Source: Trichuris trichiura (Eukaryota; Nematoda; Enoplea; Trichinellida; Trichuridae). Taken from it: DNA of 64,000 nucleotides. Where the stretch lies: NCBI GenBank assembly GCA_037903355.1, contig JBAJFE010000047.1, positions 682,001 to 746,000 of the forward strand, written 5' to 3'. The notes beneath the pieces were generated by a model. That model was not told where the DNA came from. It saw only the letters and a program-made list of their open reading frames with translations, and made no database searches. Positions within the stretch are counted from its first letter, which is position 1. Each line of letters starts with the position of its first letter. Shown one piece after another: positions 48,801 through 62,019 of the stretch. A program made the position numbers and the translations under genes.

Positions 48801-49207
48801 CCTCTGCTGAGCCCACTGAGGTAAGTTGTGATCAGCATCCTTTCATCTTTAATTGTTTATAGTTTTTTACTCGTAGTGTTTGTTTTTTCAAAGTTTTTCC
48901 TTGTTTGTTATACTTAAGCTAATCTACTGATCTGTGCATTGCTCATTGACCTAAGTGCAGAACGTTCTGTGCTGCGCTATGCATTACTTATTGTAATTTA
49001 TTTTAGAAAGGGACAATAAGTAACTCGTCTGAAATACCTTCTAAGAAAAGTACTCAAATGATGGCCAACAAAGTGCCAAAGAAAAGGCAAAGAGAAGATG
49101 CGGCATTTGGTCGTGAAAGTTGTTCTTTGACCCGCTGCTTTAAATCTGTTGACGAAAATCCATCCTCATCAGAGATGAATGACAGCACCGGGCGGGAACT
49201 GCATTAG
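45896..49207 (+). CDS. FET-like RNA-binding protein A (RRM + RanBP2 zinc finger)
   Basis: Exons: 45896-46126, 46214-47378, 47438-47521, 47576 to about 47658, about 47720-48820, 49007-49207, giving about 954 residues. The fourth intron is uncertain. The frame must change between 47640 and 47735, and the chosen pair gives 61 bp and phase 0. Order: a Gln/Pro N-terminus, a poly-Pro/Thr tract (about 170-210), an acidic DSSSDEDDSDHDD stretch, and an RRM (about 258-348) with the FET-like FNETTGQLNVRILTKKGKPR. A RanBP2-type finger follows (about 436-462, SWLCLVCNNMNFFYRNACNT C-C...C-C). The long C-terminal half is rich in Ser, Arg, Gln and Tyr. RRM plus this finger is the FUS/EWS/TAF15 layout, a nuclear RNA/DNA-binding and transcription-splicing role. 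RGG boxes are not obvious. TTTAG ends 2 bases before the ATG, suggesting trans-splicing. It is a paralogue of the next gene. Confidence 0.8.
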
Positions 49208-49209
49208 TC

Positions 49210-51280
49210 ATTGACTTCTAAGTCTGTATATATATCAGTGTAAAGAAAATAATACTATTTGTTTAACTGTTGTTTATGATGTTTTTCTTGTAGTTGTTAT
49301 GTTTCTTCGTTTCTGTCCTTCGTGTGGACGCTACTTACGTGACAATGACGGCTATGTAATGCGCTGTAATTAATGACAGTCGCTTTAAGTTCACTTTTTT
49401 CCATCGACCTTACAAAAAGTGTGATCCTAAATTCAGTTTTTCAATTTGTCTCAGAACTGAAAGCGTTCACTTTTAGACTATGCTATTCCTCAATAACGTT
49501 ATCTGCAATGTTTTCAGTCTGAAAAACGAACTCAGCTGTTCTGTAAACTGGTCATATTTAAGTGTGACTTTGCAATTGCTATTTTGTTATGGAAGGCATA
49601 TTTTGTTGATTTTGCAAGCCTTGAATTTTCAGTTTAATAAAAAAAACGCTTTTCAAGGAAAGAAATGTAAATCACGTCTGGCAAATACTTTTATGCTTAA
49701 CTTAAAGTTAAGGGCATTAGGAATACAAGAACAAAGAAAAGTATTTGCTACAGTATTACTGCATTTTGCTACTGTGGACGTTGGAACTGTGGAACATTTG
49801 TATTGTTTGTTTTAACTTCTTTTAAACAAGGTCACCAGTTTGCGTCAGTGATGTAATTTATTGACAATTTCAAAGGGGTCATATAACTTTAACAACTAAC
49901 TATTGCCTACCATCATTACATTTTGGTTTACTCGTAAGCTTCAACGACTTGTAGTGGACGTAAAGTGTATTCAACGATTAAGAAATTTAAGTGAAATACC
50001 GCTTATGGCAAAGTATTTGACGTGAACAACCTGTATGCTTTTTTGTCAAGCACAAGTAAGCCTTTGCTTCTGAAAATGGTGATAAAATCTCAAGCAACCA
50101 ATTAACCCTAATCAGACATGTTAAAACTCTGAAAAGATTAAAGCGGGAAAGTAATCCTTTCCTTCATTTTGCTTATTTTGGGTTAGCGACGACCTACAGT
50201 AATTGCAACAGATGCCAAACTCGTTCTCAGCCTATGAGCAATACAAAGAATTAATAATTTCATTATTTTTAAAAGTAACAACTTTACCAAAAGAACCGGT
50301 TAAGTTTCAACGGAAAATATGAAGAAAAACAAGCCTTTTCAAGGCCGCAGAATGCAAAGCCAACTACTGCTTAGTATTAATAATATTTTCAAGATGCTTT
50401 ATTTACATTTCAAATAAATGGCTACGTTTTTTGCAAATTAACTTAGCCATCTTTAAAAATGCGCAAAACAAAGGCTGGGCAAGTGAAAACTTTCGGGAAA
50501 ACAAAATGCAACAACGTGGAACGAACTTACAGTTCAAATGATAAGCAGGTTATCTCTCAGCATACGGTATCTGGAAGTGCGTTTCATTTCGCTTTGCGCA
50601 GGCAAGCACTTTTCATCGGCGGATGTTGCATGAGCAGAAATAGCTATTTGTACGCGTTTCCGTTCTAGCATTGTTTCCTGCGGTTTATTTTCCTTTCAAA
50701 AAGCTCAAAAAAAGATTGCCCTTGAACCGCACATCAAACGTCGCAAAACGGCAGGTAAGTTTGCAGATTTTTCTGCGGAAATATTGTAATAATAATATTA
50801 ATTATGGTGCAAGCATGTTCGACCTAGTTTAACAGTCGAGTTATTGACGGTGACTCTATTTTGTTTGGCGCTTAGTGACATCCGCGCCGAAAGGGTCGCA
50901 ACTGCTAACTTTCTGTGGTCAGCGAAAGAAATGATTGTATAGACGCTGGATACGAATTTTTGCAGGCGGGATACTTCTTTCTTTGTTGTCCACAGAGCTT
51001 TCTACTTTGTTTACGTATGGTGTGACATTGTTTTTATCACATGTCCATTGACCCCTTATTGCCATGTCCTTTTATAACCCATATTTAATGACATGCAAAA
51101 TGTTCATACTTAATTGTTTTACCGCTTTGTACGAGCAGGATAATTATCAGACATCATTCTTTTAAAGTGTTTTGCTGACGTCACCTGTGATTAAGAAGGT
51201 CACTTGCTATCGCATTGAAAAGTTCCATTTTGCCTTTTGAAGCTCGTAAGTAAGCGCCTTATACTTTTTTTATGCTCACT
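49210..51280. other. Spacer between the two FET-like genes
   Basis: It presumably holds the 3' UTR of gene A and the upstream region of gene B. Open frames at 49480-49815 and 50459-50668 have no recognisable domain. Confidence 0.4.
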
Positions 51281-51315
51281 AGGCAAAAGGGACTAACGCG
51301 GTTTACTCTGAGGCA

Positions 51316-52573
51316 ATGTATGGGCAACATAGCGATGACCGGATGTACAATGCCACATTGAACAGTATGCAGTTAAATTTTTCTTCTGGAGATGGAAAGT
51401 GTAATAATTTAAATACCTGCTATGCCATGCCGCCAACTGTTCCAATGTCAGGTAACTGTCCTTCTTTGGGTAGCCAAATATATCAGTTTCCCAAGGCAAG
51501 TGAGCCACCAGTGGCTACCGCTTTTCCTATGGTTGATTATGGAAATTCTGCTCAAACAGCTCTATATTATCAACCTCAGTTTCCATACAGCTCACACAGT
51601 TCAGCTGAAGCAGGCAGTGGATATGCGCATAGTACTTCTTCTTCCATTCCTGTCAGCAGCCGGAGAAGATGTACCGCCGCAACTTACAGTTCTGTTTCAC
51701 CATTGCATACCACCGCTCTGTCAAAAGAAGGACAATATACGTCAGCTTCGACTGTCAGTAGTGAAAATGATCGCAGCAGAACGTTGTTCGTGGAAAATAT
51801 TCCCAAAACTGTAACGTTAAGAGAAGTTATAAATTTTTTCAAAACGGCTGGCGATTTGGAGTTCAATGAGCATACGGGGCAATTAAACGTCCGATTAATT
51901 GTAAAAGATGGGACTTCAACTGGAGAAGCAGTGGTGCAATATGCAAGCCAAACTGGAGTAGAGAAGGCAATAACCATGTTTAGTAACGCTTGTTTCCCGC
52001 CACTTCAGCAGCCGATGAAGCTAACCATTGCCTATGGTCCATATTGGAGCAGCAATAGTGATTCATGTTTGGTAAGCAGTTTCATTCTGGCAACCGGGTG
52101 ACTCTTGATACGAATTTTTTTAGAAAAAGTTAAAGCATAGATCTAATGGAGCCCAATCAAAGCAGGGCACAACTGGTAAACGTAAACGGAGAATTATACT
52201 CAGAGACTCTGCTACGACAAGCTCAGAGAAGGTTACTTACGGGAATGCCAACAAAGCAGTTAGGAATAGCGGACATCAAGTGAACTCTTACTTTGGCATT
52301 CCTAAGCGGTTTGTCGATTCAGGCAGAAGCTGGTTATGCTGGCATTGTTGCAACATGAACTCATATGGTGACACATGCTTGTTTTGTCATCAAAAAGATT
52401 CGGTAGTGCCAAACAGTAGCCTAAAAGGCTTGGCGGAGAGCTTTCCAAACGAAGCTACAGTATCCTCTTCTGAAAATCAAGTTGTTGAATCGTTGGATAA
52501 TTTTAACAATTCGGCGGAACGCTTTCCAAATGGAACGGCAGTTGCTTGTTGCAAAGAAGAAATTGTTGAATAA
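51316..52573 (+). CDS. FET-like RNA-binding protein B (RRM + RanBP2 zinc finger)
   Basis: Two exons, 51316-52071 and 52124-52573 (phase 0, 52-bp intron), give 401 residues. The N-terminal 150 residues are rich in Ser, Tyr, Gln, Pro and Thr, a low-complexity prion-like composition as in FUS/EWS. The RRM (about 154-245) contains TLFVENIPKTVTLREVINFF and FNEHTGQLNVRLIVKDG. A basic GKRKRRI cluster follows. The RanBP2-type finger is at about 321-345 (SWLCWHCCNMNSYGDTCLFC). The RRM is clearly collinear with that of the upstream gene, so the two are tandem duplicates with diverged tails. This copy lacks the long C-terminal extension. An acceptor (CTCACTAG) lies 33 bases before the ATG. The role is probably nuclear RNA binding; condensate formation is inferred only from composition. 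Confidence 0.85.
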
Positions 52574-52579
52574 CTCAAA

Positions 52580-55500
52580 TGAGCAACGCTGATCCAGTCG
52601 ATGAGTACCATGACAGACAATGTTCCCGCTTAAGCACTATAGCTTGAAATGAAGCATATTTGGTCAACTTGCGAGCTTGTTAGCAAAAAAAGAATGGACG
52701 TTACTCGCGATAGTTCTGAAGGCATCAGCTATTGTTGCTTCTCATGTTTGTTCATACGTGACATGGTGATCATGCTTTAACAACAGGAAGGCATAATCTG
52801 TCGACCACATTTCCATAATACGACAAAAAGTTTGAGACGACAAAGTGAATAGCGTCCTGAACCACTGTTAGTGCGCTTTTGGAAGAAGAAGTTCGGAAAA
52901 GTGAAAGGTGTTCTCTCACGTTCAAGCTTGTAAGTATCAACTATTTGTACGCTGTTCGACTTTGGCTATCAAGTAAGATTAGAATAAAATGTTTATAGAA
53001 TACGAAATGATAGAGAAACAATCATGTACGCGCTTAAAGGCTGAGAGCCGAATAAGCTGCGCTGAACTTGAAAATAGAACTTTAAGTATTTTGTTTCTCG
53101 TTTTCGCAATCAAGTAATCACTGAACAACTGTAAGAAAAGGCAACGTGTTTCGGAATATTAATGAGACGCAATAGATAGAGAAGGATTTTTCAGCTAACA
53201 GTGAAGTATTCGCAGGTAGAATTACCAGTACAGTAAGCTGCACGTGTTTTTCTCCATTATGTCGATGAATAGTTGTTATTGTTGGTAGAAGGATTTGTTA
53301 TCCGCGACTTCCATCGCTTTCCGAGAAGTATTATTTGCTGTTTTGTTCCAAATCAACGTTTTGCCGTTTTGCAGCTTTTGCCATTCTTATCAAGGTGGTA
53401 GCGGTGTTCACCTGGATTTCATAAGTATATGCTGACTTTTGTTTTGATTCTTAACTTCATCCTACCGTCTTTGTAGGCCGACTGAGTTTTACTCCGATTT
53501 CGCACAATCAAAATTCGTAAAATGAACACGTCTTCAAGTCGAGCGGGTAAGCTCAAAAAACGTTACTCGCATTGCCGTTAAGAGTTTTGCGTGCCCAGTA
53601 GTCTATACGTGAAGCGCGAAAGTGTTTTTGCGCATTGAGTGTAACCGGAGATGGTCTCAAAAGCTTTCGATAACTGGTAAAACATTTAACATTATTTTCG
53701 AGCTTTTATTTTCGGAGGTACCAAAATTATGTTCAGTTTATTTATTTTTTTTAAAAATAGGAAATTGGTGTTAAATTTCGCTCCGTATTGTTAGTTCGAA
53801 GTGGTTGCTCTTGATAAACAAAAGTGCAAAGCCGTTCTTTCCTATCTATAGCGCTTTTCTCTAGTTAAGCGGGAAATGGTTAAACGTGGCGGGTGGCTCT
53901 TCTTTTATGATTTCCTCTAGGCCTAAGGAAACCGTACACCTATAGTTGTCAGGTATCCGCATTGCTAGTACTGTTTTTCGTAACTTTCGCATTTTTATAT
54001 AAAATTCGATAAGAAAAAAGACTTCCGCTGCTATTGGAAAACTTTTGGGCTTCAATTTTTCTGTGCCAAGAAATTTTCTGGAAATTAATACTGTAAAGTT
54101 TTGATATGCAGGTACACAACGTTTACCTAAAAATTCTTTACAGCCTGTTTGCAATGTGAATAGATTTCCATTTCGACTCGGTGCCTACTTGCCGTGCGAG
54201 TATAAAAGCAGTTGATTTTTTTAACAACCCGTGTTTTGAATATGCTTTTTTAACTTCGACTAAAGAGCAACAAATGTACGATCGCTTCCGGATGGATTTA
54301 GCGGATATACTTACAAAGGAAAAATTAGCATATTCACTTGTAGAGAATGAGGAAGTTATGGTGCCATGATTGGTCTGAAGGGATGTCAGTGACTTTTTAT
54401 TTACGACAAACACTTTGTTGTTTATTGGACACGCGGCCGCCGGAATACTTATATGGGGAACTACTACACGATGAAATCGTTGGGCGTTTTTTATTTTCGG
54501 AATTAATAATAAGTGACTCTTATTTACTCTATATTTTTAATTTTTTGATTACAGAGGATTTTTACCCTTTGAAGCTCTTTGTAGTTTCTGCTAAAAGGTT
54601 TTTATTACCTACTGGATTCCGTGAGGACGTTAGCTCCCATAATGGTAATGTTTGTATTAGTTTCATAACGCGTAATAAAGCATTTTAGGCAGACAAACTT
54701 TGCAAAAAAGTTCTTAAAAATAGTTGAGGTATGTGCTCAAGTCTGTTCGTTTCACGCAAGATCATAGACTTAAAGGAGCGTAGAGCACTGTAAAAGCGAC
54801 GGAGTTAAGAGAAAATGTTGCACGCAAATGCTGCTATATTGAAAACTGAAAAAAAGCTTAATTGTGGGAAATTCGCAACTTCTTAGTATTCTGATATGAC
54901 ATAGCGAGCAGCAGATGCCTTGAGTGCTGTATGTTTCAACATACCGTGTGAGCTCGCTATTCTACGCAGAAACATCTAAGACAGAGGAAACGATTTCGGA
55001 AAAAGCACTTTAAAAAGTAACCCTGCAAATTTCTGCTGCTCCAACAAAGAGAAATCTCTTTATGTATAATCAAAATTATTATAAATGTAAAATTGTGCCG
55101 ATCGGTGGGTGTGCAACTTGCGCAATGCACAAATTGCTCTTTCAACTGTGATCATATTCCGGTTTCATTGAATTATGCGTGAGACAATCCGAAGTATACG
55201 CCAAGACCGATGCTACGCGTTCCTTTGAGGGGCAGTATGTTTATGTATTAATATTTTTATCAAAAGTGAATCGGCGCCGAAGACATCTCTTCTCATTGAA
55301 AGTGAAGAAACGTGAATTTGTATTTGCTTTTTCGTTTTGTTTTGTGTTTGCAAAGAATTTAGGGCAAACGTACCTGAGCATTCATTGTAGTGACGACATT
55401 GTATACTGTATAATATGTTCGTTAAAATCACGCGGCATTAGCTGATATTGCTTTGAAAACAAGCGACTGTTTCGGAAGTTTCTGTGGCTAGTTTTGAAGA

Positions 55501-58500
55501 TAAATTCTAAACTGACTTTATTTTGGATTTTTATTTTTTAAATATAACACAGTACAATCGAACTAACGCCATTGCTCTGTAGTTTCTCTAACAATACGCG
55601 AACGAATTCGTTAGCAGGGCATCTGCACAGTGTAACTGCAGAAAAGCAACGAAGAAAAACGTTACGAAACCTTACAACATTGCTATGTCATGAATGAGCA
55701 TTACGCAGCCATATTTTGTTGAATGAAACCACTATCACGTTTACCGCTGTAAACGGGATATGTAAGCCCCTTAAAACTACGGAGATCACCTATTAAAAAG
55801 GGTTAATTTCCCGCCAGTTTCAGTCCTTCACTAAGATGGCAATTATAAATGTCTCTGTGACTGAGGTTCTCCACGATTTGCAGTTTGAAATGTGAGTTGC
55901 ATCGGGAGGCCAAGGAAGTTTTGATCGCGTCCGCAGGCAAACTATTACGGCTTAGTAATTATCACTATAACGCCTTCATGTTTGCCGCACCTTTAACGAT
56001 GCCTCCATTTTAAATGTAAAAATCTTTGTTCGTTCCAATAAAAAAATGCTTGAACAAAGTAGCAGGTTTATAGAAAAGTTTAACTTTGACTTCAAAGATG
56101 AAATACGCTGGCGATTCTCAATATATTAGAAGTCTAAAGATTGTCAAGTTTTCGAATTTTATTCCCCTTTTTCTTTGTAAAATTGTTAGCTAGGCTAAAG
56201 TGCAGGACGTTTTCCGTTTCCTGCGTAGCACTTTTTTTTTACAAACCTTCTTTTGGCTTAGTATTTAAAATAGCTTGAAAGTTTATCGCGTTACAAGATC
56301 GTAGCGCTACCTTTTTTGAGTTGCTTCGTAAAACGTGCCTTAAAGTCTGCTTTTCGCAGGTAACCCACCCAGCATAGAAGCTAACCAAGAAATGTGTTAC
56401 TCACCTTAACGACCAACGGTTTCCGCTACAGTATTTAACGGTCAGCTTCGTGGAACACTGTAGGGACATGTCGACCATACCAGGAAAAACTACCTCTCAG
56501 AAATGGATGCCAAAGCTTCTGTTGCTGTGACAAAAAATGAGTTATTGGAAGGAAGCCAATGACTCCTGGCATGAAACCTAAATGGTTATTAGCATGTAAA
56601 AGTGACGTCAAGGAGGTGGAGAAGGGTTCAAAAAAGCGCGTCGATCCGAATGGAAGAAAAAGCACAGAATGTGAGCACCACAACTTTCGGATAGATCAAA
56701 CTCGTTATAAAAGCATAACATTCCGTGGCGTCTTACCTACCTACACTTCAAATAATACTGTAGTGCTGAACTTAAGGGCTTTCGAAAAAAAACAACGAGG
56801 GTTTTTTGCCCGCAGTCGAGCTTCGATTGTTTCACGTTTTGTCTTTGCCATTCACAGAGCAGTTGCTGTCTTATCAAATGTGTTAGTTGAGTTTTTAAGG
56901 TTTGAGGAGTTGCAGCAGTTTTAAATCTGCTTTCAGTATCTTTCCGGGGCTTAATAGCATATTCACATCTTACCTGAGACGAATTTCTACGTCTTCTGAT
57001 CTCTGTTCATACGCCTACGCCTTGAAGATTTGCACTTCGCCATGGCAACACTTTTGGGCCCATATGTTAACTCTGTCTAGCGCGCCTTGATCATACCGTA
57101 GTTTTTATCAATCTAAGAAGTAAATATCGGAGAGCTCTCGATCGATTGAAGTTACACGCTAACCTAATTGATTTATTATTCTTATTTTAGCCCAGTGGGC
57201 ACTGCGTGATGTGCAGACGTTGCAAGTATCTGGCAGAATAAGTTGGCTTTCCGTATACCATCATTTTTTGAAAATAGAGTTTCTCAAGCATTCAAACAAT
57301 AAAGTCTCTATTTCTATCTGTGCGACTGCAAATAGGTCATTTGCATAAAGCTTAATATAACATTGTACAATGGAAGAAGGAGCCGTAAACATGATTAATT
57401 CTTTAAAAATGTTCCATAAAGATCGAATAAAAGACACTGCCAACAGTTGAGCCATAGTTTTTACAAAAATATTGCTCTCCTACAAAATAACAAAAATCAA
57501 GTTGCGTCTATGGGTATTCTCTGGTGCATATAACAGCGATAATGATGCGTACGTAGCGCGTAGGCGGAAAAGAATATTTTTTTAAGAAAAAGTTTCAATT
57601 TTGCGATAATCCCGCGATGCGCAGAAATTGAAAAACTCCTATCCGTCGTCGCGAACTGCTTTGAGCTATACTAACATTGAAAAAGCGTTTGTGGAGAATT
57701 TAATTATGCAAATTTAGTACTAAGCACGTGACGGACACGTGAACTCAAGCTGGAATTTCTTGTCGCATACATTTTGCGCATACATCGTATTTAAGTAAAG
57801 TACTGACGTCATTAATAGCGAGTGGTGAAACCAGTATTGATTGACATCTCATCAAATAATTTTCAATAGGACCTTCCGGGCACTTATTATTTAAGCACGT
57901 TTTTGCTAAATGTAGGAACAGAAGGGAGGTTTCCCGCGTAAACGCAATGGAATTTTTTAAACACTGCCGATGAAACCGATGTTAAGCGGAGTTACGCGGA
58001 CAAATGTCTGAAAGCTATTTTTGATGTGCAGGTTATTACGAACCTGAGAGCTTTCTATCCGTAGAGACAATTCGGCTTTAGTCATTTTAACGCTGAGACT
58101 TTTTCATTCGCAGTGCTAGGCTGTATAGTGTGATAGCTTTTCAATTTGTATTTTCTTTTTCAAGCCATAAAAAGTCATTTTCCCGGCATTACTATAGAAC
58201 GAATAAATCATGCGCTCTGGAAAATAAAAATAAAGCCGGCATCAGGTATTTATCGACGACTCGTAAAGGCGACAATACTGTTTAATAGGGTTCTATAAAT
58301 GATAGGCAAACTCACGGAAAAGCCGAATAAATAATTACAACCAACCGAATTTGCGTAATGTCAGTTTTCCTTGATCAAAGCTGTGGTTTCCGAATCCGAC
58401 ATTTTTCCAATTCACGCGTAAAACCCAAAGAATGTTTATTCGTCTCTCAGTACGTCAACCGTTCGTCTATCCACAGTAACGACAACAACCCCCCGCCTTC

Positions 58501-58900
58501 TGTCAATTGCTCCTTATATACTCTTGCTTGCCCCATTAAACTAATTCCGCACGATCTGGAACAAATGGACCATTACATGCGCATCATAGTGGTCAATATT
58601 GACGTCGGGCAGAGCATGACACCTGGCTGGCGCAGGCCATGCGCCTGCACATCAACATGCCACAGGAGGGCCGGCCGTCAATCTAATTGCACAGTACGCA
58701 CAAAAGCTTCGGGAAGCGTCGTATACTATTCTCAAAAGCGACCTTGTAAGCCGCGCTCACTTTTTGTGCATCAAGTAGAAGAGTATGCCCATCCCGAAAA
58801 CTTAAATCAGTAAATCCATAAACTAAAGCAAAATAAGTGTCTTCAAAAATGCAGAACGTAGTGCTTAAAACAAACAGTTTTTCCTGGCGGCGAAAATTAA
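52580..58900. other. Gene-poor interval of about 6.3 kb
   Basis: Unresolved coding-like pieces: minus 54154-53861 (with an IKEEPPA sumoylation-like motif), plus 54181-54688, plus 56559-56924, and a GC-rich plus stretch at 58480-58800 where one frame reads AQYAQKLREASYTILKSDL before a GTAAGC donor. None matches a family I know, and none forms a complete exon chain. Confidence 0.35.
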
Positions 58901-58928
58901 CCATGTGAGAAAAAATTGCGGGGATTTT

Positions 58929-59132
58929 CGCTTACTAGGTGTACTGTAACTTTGTTGACCTTCCGGTTATGCATGTTTCTAAGCTTAAGCCTAAATATAA
59001 GGTTAATGTTTTGCCTTAGGCTTAGATTTGGGTACAATGGAATATGCGACATTTTCCCAAGTAAAAGCAAACCAGCGCGGCTGACATTTTTGCCAGAAAG
59101 AAACCTGCATTTTTCAGACGGTGGGCGCATAA
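58929..59132 (+). mobile_element. TTAGGC-bearing MITE-like repeat, copy B
   Basis: This copy runs from TTACTAGGTGTACTGTAAC to the inverted end GGGCGCATAA. The central part has degenerate telomere-like units (CTTAAGCCTAAA and CCTTAGGCTTAG) in inverted orientation. It shares AAAGAAACCTGCATTTTTCA with the other copies. There is no coding capacity. Confidence 0.7.
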
Positions 59133-60015
59133 TCGTCAAAGGTTAATTATAAAATCCGGAACTTCCGGCTATGCTCGCTTTGCTCGCTTAGCAAATAAAA
59201 AAATGTCCTATGAGTAACCTGTGCTTGGATGGTCAACTTATGGGGGTTCTAATGTAATTTCAAAAAATTCGTTTAAATGAATGCAAACTTTTCGCTTTGA
59301 AAGTCATACAATGTGTTATGTCTCAACAAAAATAATTTTTTAGGCTCGTTGTCTACGTTTTCCCAACAAGTTTGCTTCTAATTTAGAAGCATGCGCTTAT
59401 TTTGACCGATTCCAGTTCACATTTGTAATTTTTTGCTTCCGCTATTCCCTGCGATCGTTTGCTGGGACCAAAGTAGGGACAACTCAGTCGCTGATCTAAG
59501 CCATATCTAAGCAACTTTAGCATGCGTACAATTATTTTTTTGACTTAAATTTTCTTTTCACGAAACTTGACTACGCGTTTGTGCTTAAACACTTTTGGTC
59601 TTTCATAAACGAATGAATATGCAAGCTTTCGACTCCCTATTGCTAAATCTTAATAGCATCGGGTAACACTTCCATTTTTAGCTTTTGCTCCTTTGGCAAT
59701 TTCGGTCCAATTGCAAAAGTGACTGATATGCTCTATTTTTTGGGTTGGCAGTTTTGAACGGGGAAGCAACGCGGCTCAACGTAATGTTATTCGCAAAAGC
59801 TGCCTTCACGTACGTTTTCATTGACTATTTTTCTGCTTTTATAAGCAAAAATGCGCAAAGATGTTCCTTACATTGCTTTAAAGTTTTCCAAGATGAGGTT
59901 AACAAGTTGAAGCAAAACAGCGACAATGCACCGCCGTCAACTTGTTTTTTTCAAGTCGAAATGCTGAACTAAGCGACCGAAAATGAACTTTTTCTAAACA
60001 CATTCATTTTCGCAG

Positions 60016-60182
60016 CGAAAGAAGATAATTTCAACGCCAGCTTATCCCGCCGCCTTTCTGCAAGCCATTTTGGCATTTCAACCGCTCGCAATGATCACAG
60101 CTTGGTGTCACGCCAAATTTACACGATTGAATTTAGCGAAGCGGTAAAAGCGCAAAAGAAAACAGCCGGAAACAAACGATGA
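60016..60182 (+). CDS. Probable 3'-terminal coding exon, unknown protein
   Basis: TTTTCGCAG provides an acceptor. The frame then codes 55 residues, including HFGISTARNDHSLVSRQIYT and a Lys-rich end, and stops at TGA 60180-60182. An AATAAA lies at 60391. A possible upstream exon around 59880-59945 encodes FQDEVNKLKQNSDNAPPS, but I could not find a donor in the right phase. No family is recognised. Confidence 0.35.
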
Positions 60183-60509
60183 TTCCGTCGAACAATCTAA
60201 GCTCAACTTTGCTCCGGCTTTTCGCTTAAGCTACGGCGGGAAAAAGTGGAAGAACGATCTCATCCCTTTAATTATTTTACAAAAGGGCTTGCGCTCAGTA
60301 AGATAATTTTTTCCAAAATTGATACAACGCGTTTTTTTCTTCGTAAGAGGTCATTTTTCGACGCATAGTTTGGAATCGTTAACGCCTTGAATAAAACGTA
60401 TGGCACCTGTAAATATGCGACCATTTTGATTTTCAAACTTGTTTTTATCTTTGAAAAGCTGAGTGATGTCTTATATTTGCTAAAAACTGATTATTCGAGT
60501 CTTGTTGGA

Positions 60510-60717
60510 TTTGCGCCCACTAGTCATACTGTAACTATGCGGACCCTCCGATTCTGATTTTTCCCAAGCGTAAATCTAAACGTTAGGTTTTTATTTTGGT
60601 TTAGCCTTAAGTAAAGACGCTACAGAATGGCCCGCATGCTCGTCAGTAAAGGCAGGGCGGGACGGCAGCATGTTCACCGAAAAGAAACCTGCTTTTCAAA
60701 AACGCTTGGGCGCATAA
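60510..60717 (+). mobile_element. TTAGGC-bearing MITE-like repeat, copy C
   Basis: The ends TTGCGCCCAC and GGGCGCATAA form a short inverted terminal repeat. The interior has AACGTTAGG and TTTAGCCTTAAG, degenerate telomeric units, and the shared GCATGCTCGTCAGTAAAGGC block. It lies about 1.4 kb from copy B in the same orientation. Confidence 0.7.
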
Positions 60718-61080
60718 CCGATCGGACCCAGTAATGTCCTTCCGCTGAGCTGATAAAGTCTAAAAAACTGCTGGAAATTTTATCGCAAATGCATAAATCG
60801 ACAGAAAGCGCCGCGCGGCGTGCTTTGCACACCAAAGTGAACATTTCAACGCTTTTAAAAACTGATGCATTATCAACTAGTCAAGTTGTTTACATGTGAA
60901 GGCTGCTTAGGCATTAGTTCTTTTGCGATGAGTAATAATACTTTTATTTGGCACAACTGCCTTTATATAGCGGCAAAAGATAGTGAGCACCAGCAAGGCC
61001 GCAAACGAGAATACTGAATCAACGTAACCCGGGGCTAAGTCAATAATTAAGGATACATGTATGGAGTAGCTTTTTTTTGT

Positions 61081-62014
61081 TCAACTGCGGCCGCCTTTTA
61101 CGATAATTTCAACATCGGAGGCCGCTGGGACTTTTATCGTTAGAAATCTCATTCCATCATCTTCACTGGCGCCCACTGGAGTCGGATAGGCCATCGTTTG
61201 TGGAGTTGGCTCGTTTCGCAATGTCCAGTTACCCTGCACTCGATAAACATCTATTCCAGCAGGTGCGGCGGCGGGTCCCATAGATCGCGGTATTCCCACG
61301 TAGCCATTCCAAGCTGCGAACTGTCCTCCTCCGGGTTGCGTGTTGTCCGTTCGCCAGTTCATCGGTGACTGTTGCTGCCCCGTCTGCCAACAAAGATCAA
61401 TGCCTTCGCCGTAAGAACATTGCAAAAGCTTGTAGTACCTGTGTCCATGGAGCAGGCGCTATATAGGGTAGCTTTCGTTGGAATTGCAGACCGCCAACGG
61501 ACTGGCTTAATACTGGCTGTGTGCCCAGTTGGCTAAGGCTGCTTTCTTCTCTGATGCGGCGGAGAGTGCTTTCGATAGTGCCGTCCTGCTCGACTTTTGG
61601 CCTTCCACTGCTGGTCACCCATTGTTGTCCGTAGCTCTCCGATTTGACTCTTGAAAAAATTCCTTCATCGTTTTCTGCCTACAAGCTAACTAGAACTTAC
61701 TGTCGGCTCAATCCTTTATTGGCTTGGTCGTGCTGTTTATGAACTTTCCGCTGTTTTTTTAATTTTAACTGCTCACAGGACGGAGCATCAGCCGGACGTT
61801 TCTTCTTGTTCGCATCTATTATTTCGTCAGCGTTATATGCTTCGTTATTCCTTTAATAACGCTTACCGTTGTTACCTTCAACGCCGTCAACCTCGGGCGC
61901 ATCAACTTCAATGGGAACAACGCTGTCGACAGACGTAACGACAGAAGTTTGGCAAACACCGTAATTTGAATACTCGAGTGGGGGCGTGATAACATCAGCG
62001 CTCTTATTGTCCAT
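61081..62014 (-). CDS. Four-exon gene of unknown function, basic nuclear-like protein
   Basis: Exons 62014-61867, 61815-61701, 61649-61439, 61383-61081 join in frame (phases 1, 2, 0; introns 51, 51 and 55 bp) to 258 residues, complete from Met to stop. The N-terminus is Val/Asp/Ser rich. Residues 50-80 are strongly basic (KKKRPADAP, then QLKLKKQRKVHKQHDQANKG), looking like a nuclear-localisation or nucleic-acid-binding region. A Ser/Gln/Pro middle follows, then a Gly/Pro/Trp-containing part with MNWRTDNTQPGGGQFAAWNG. The C-terminus is MRFLTIKVPAASDVEIIVKG, a short beta-like segment. I recognise no family. The consistent short introns and open phases make it a real gene. Confidence 0.75.
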
Positions 62015-62019
62015 GCCTG

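Noticed and set aside
53861..54413. Two adjacent minus frames of about 95 codons
   Set aside because: No family or consistent splice pair was found, and the composition is near background.
56435..56924. Possible transposase fragment
   Set aside because: Neither strand shows mariner, hAT or other catalytic motifs.
58358..58813. 151-codon plus frame
   Set aside because: There is no recognisable domain. An overlapping frame looks equally coding-like, and no exon chain was found.
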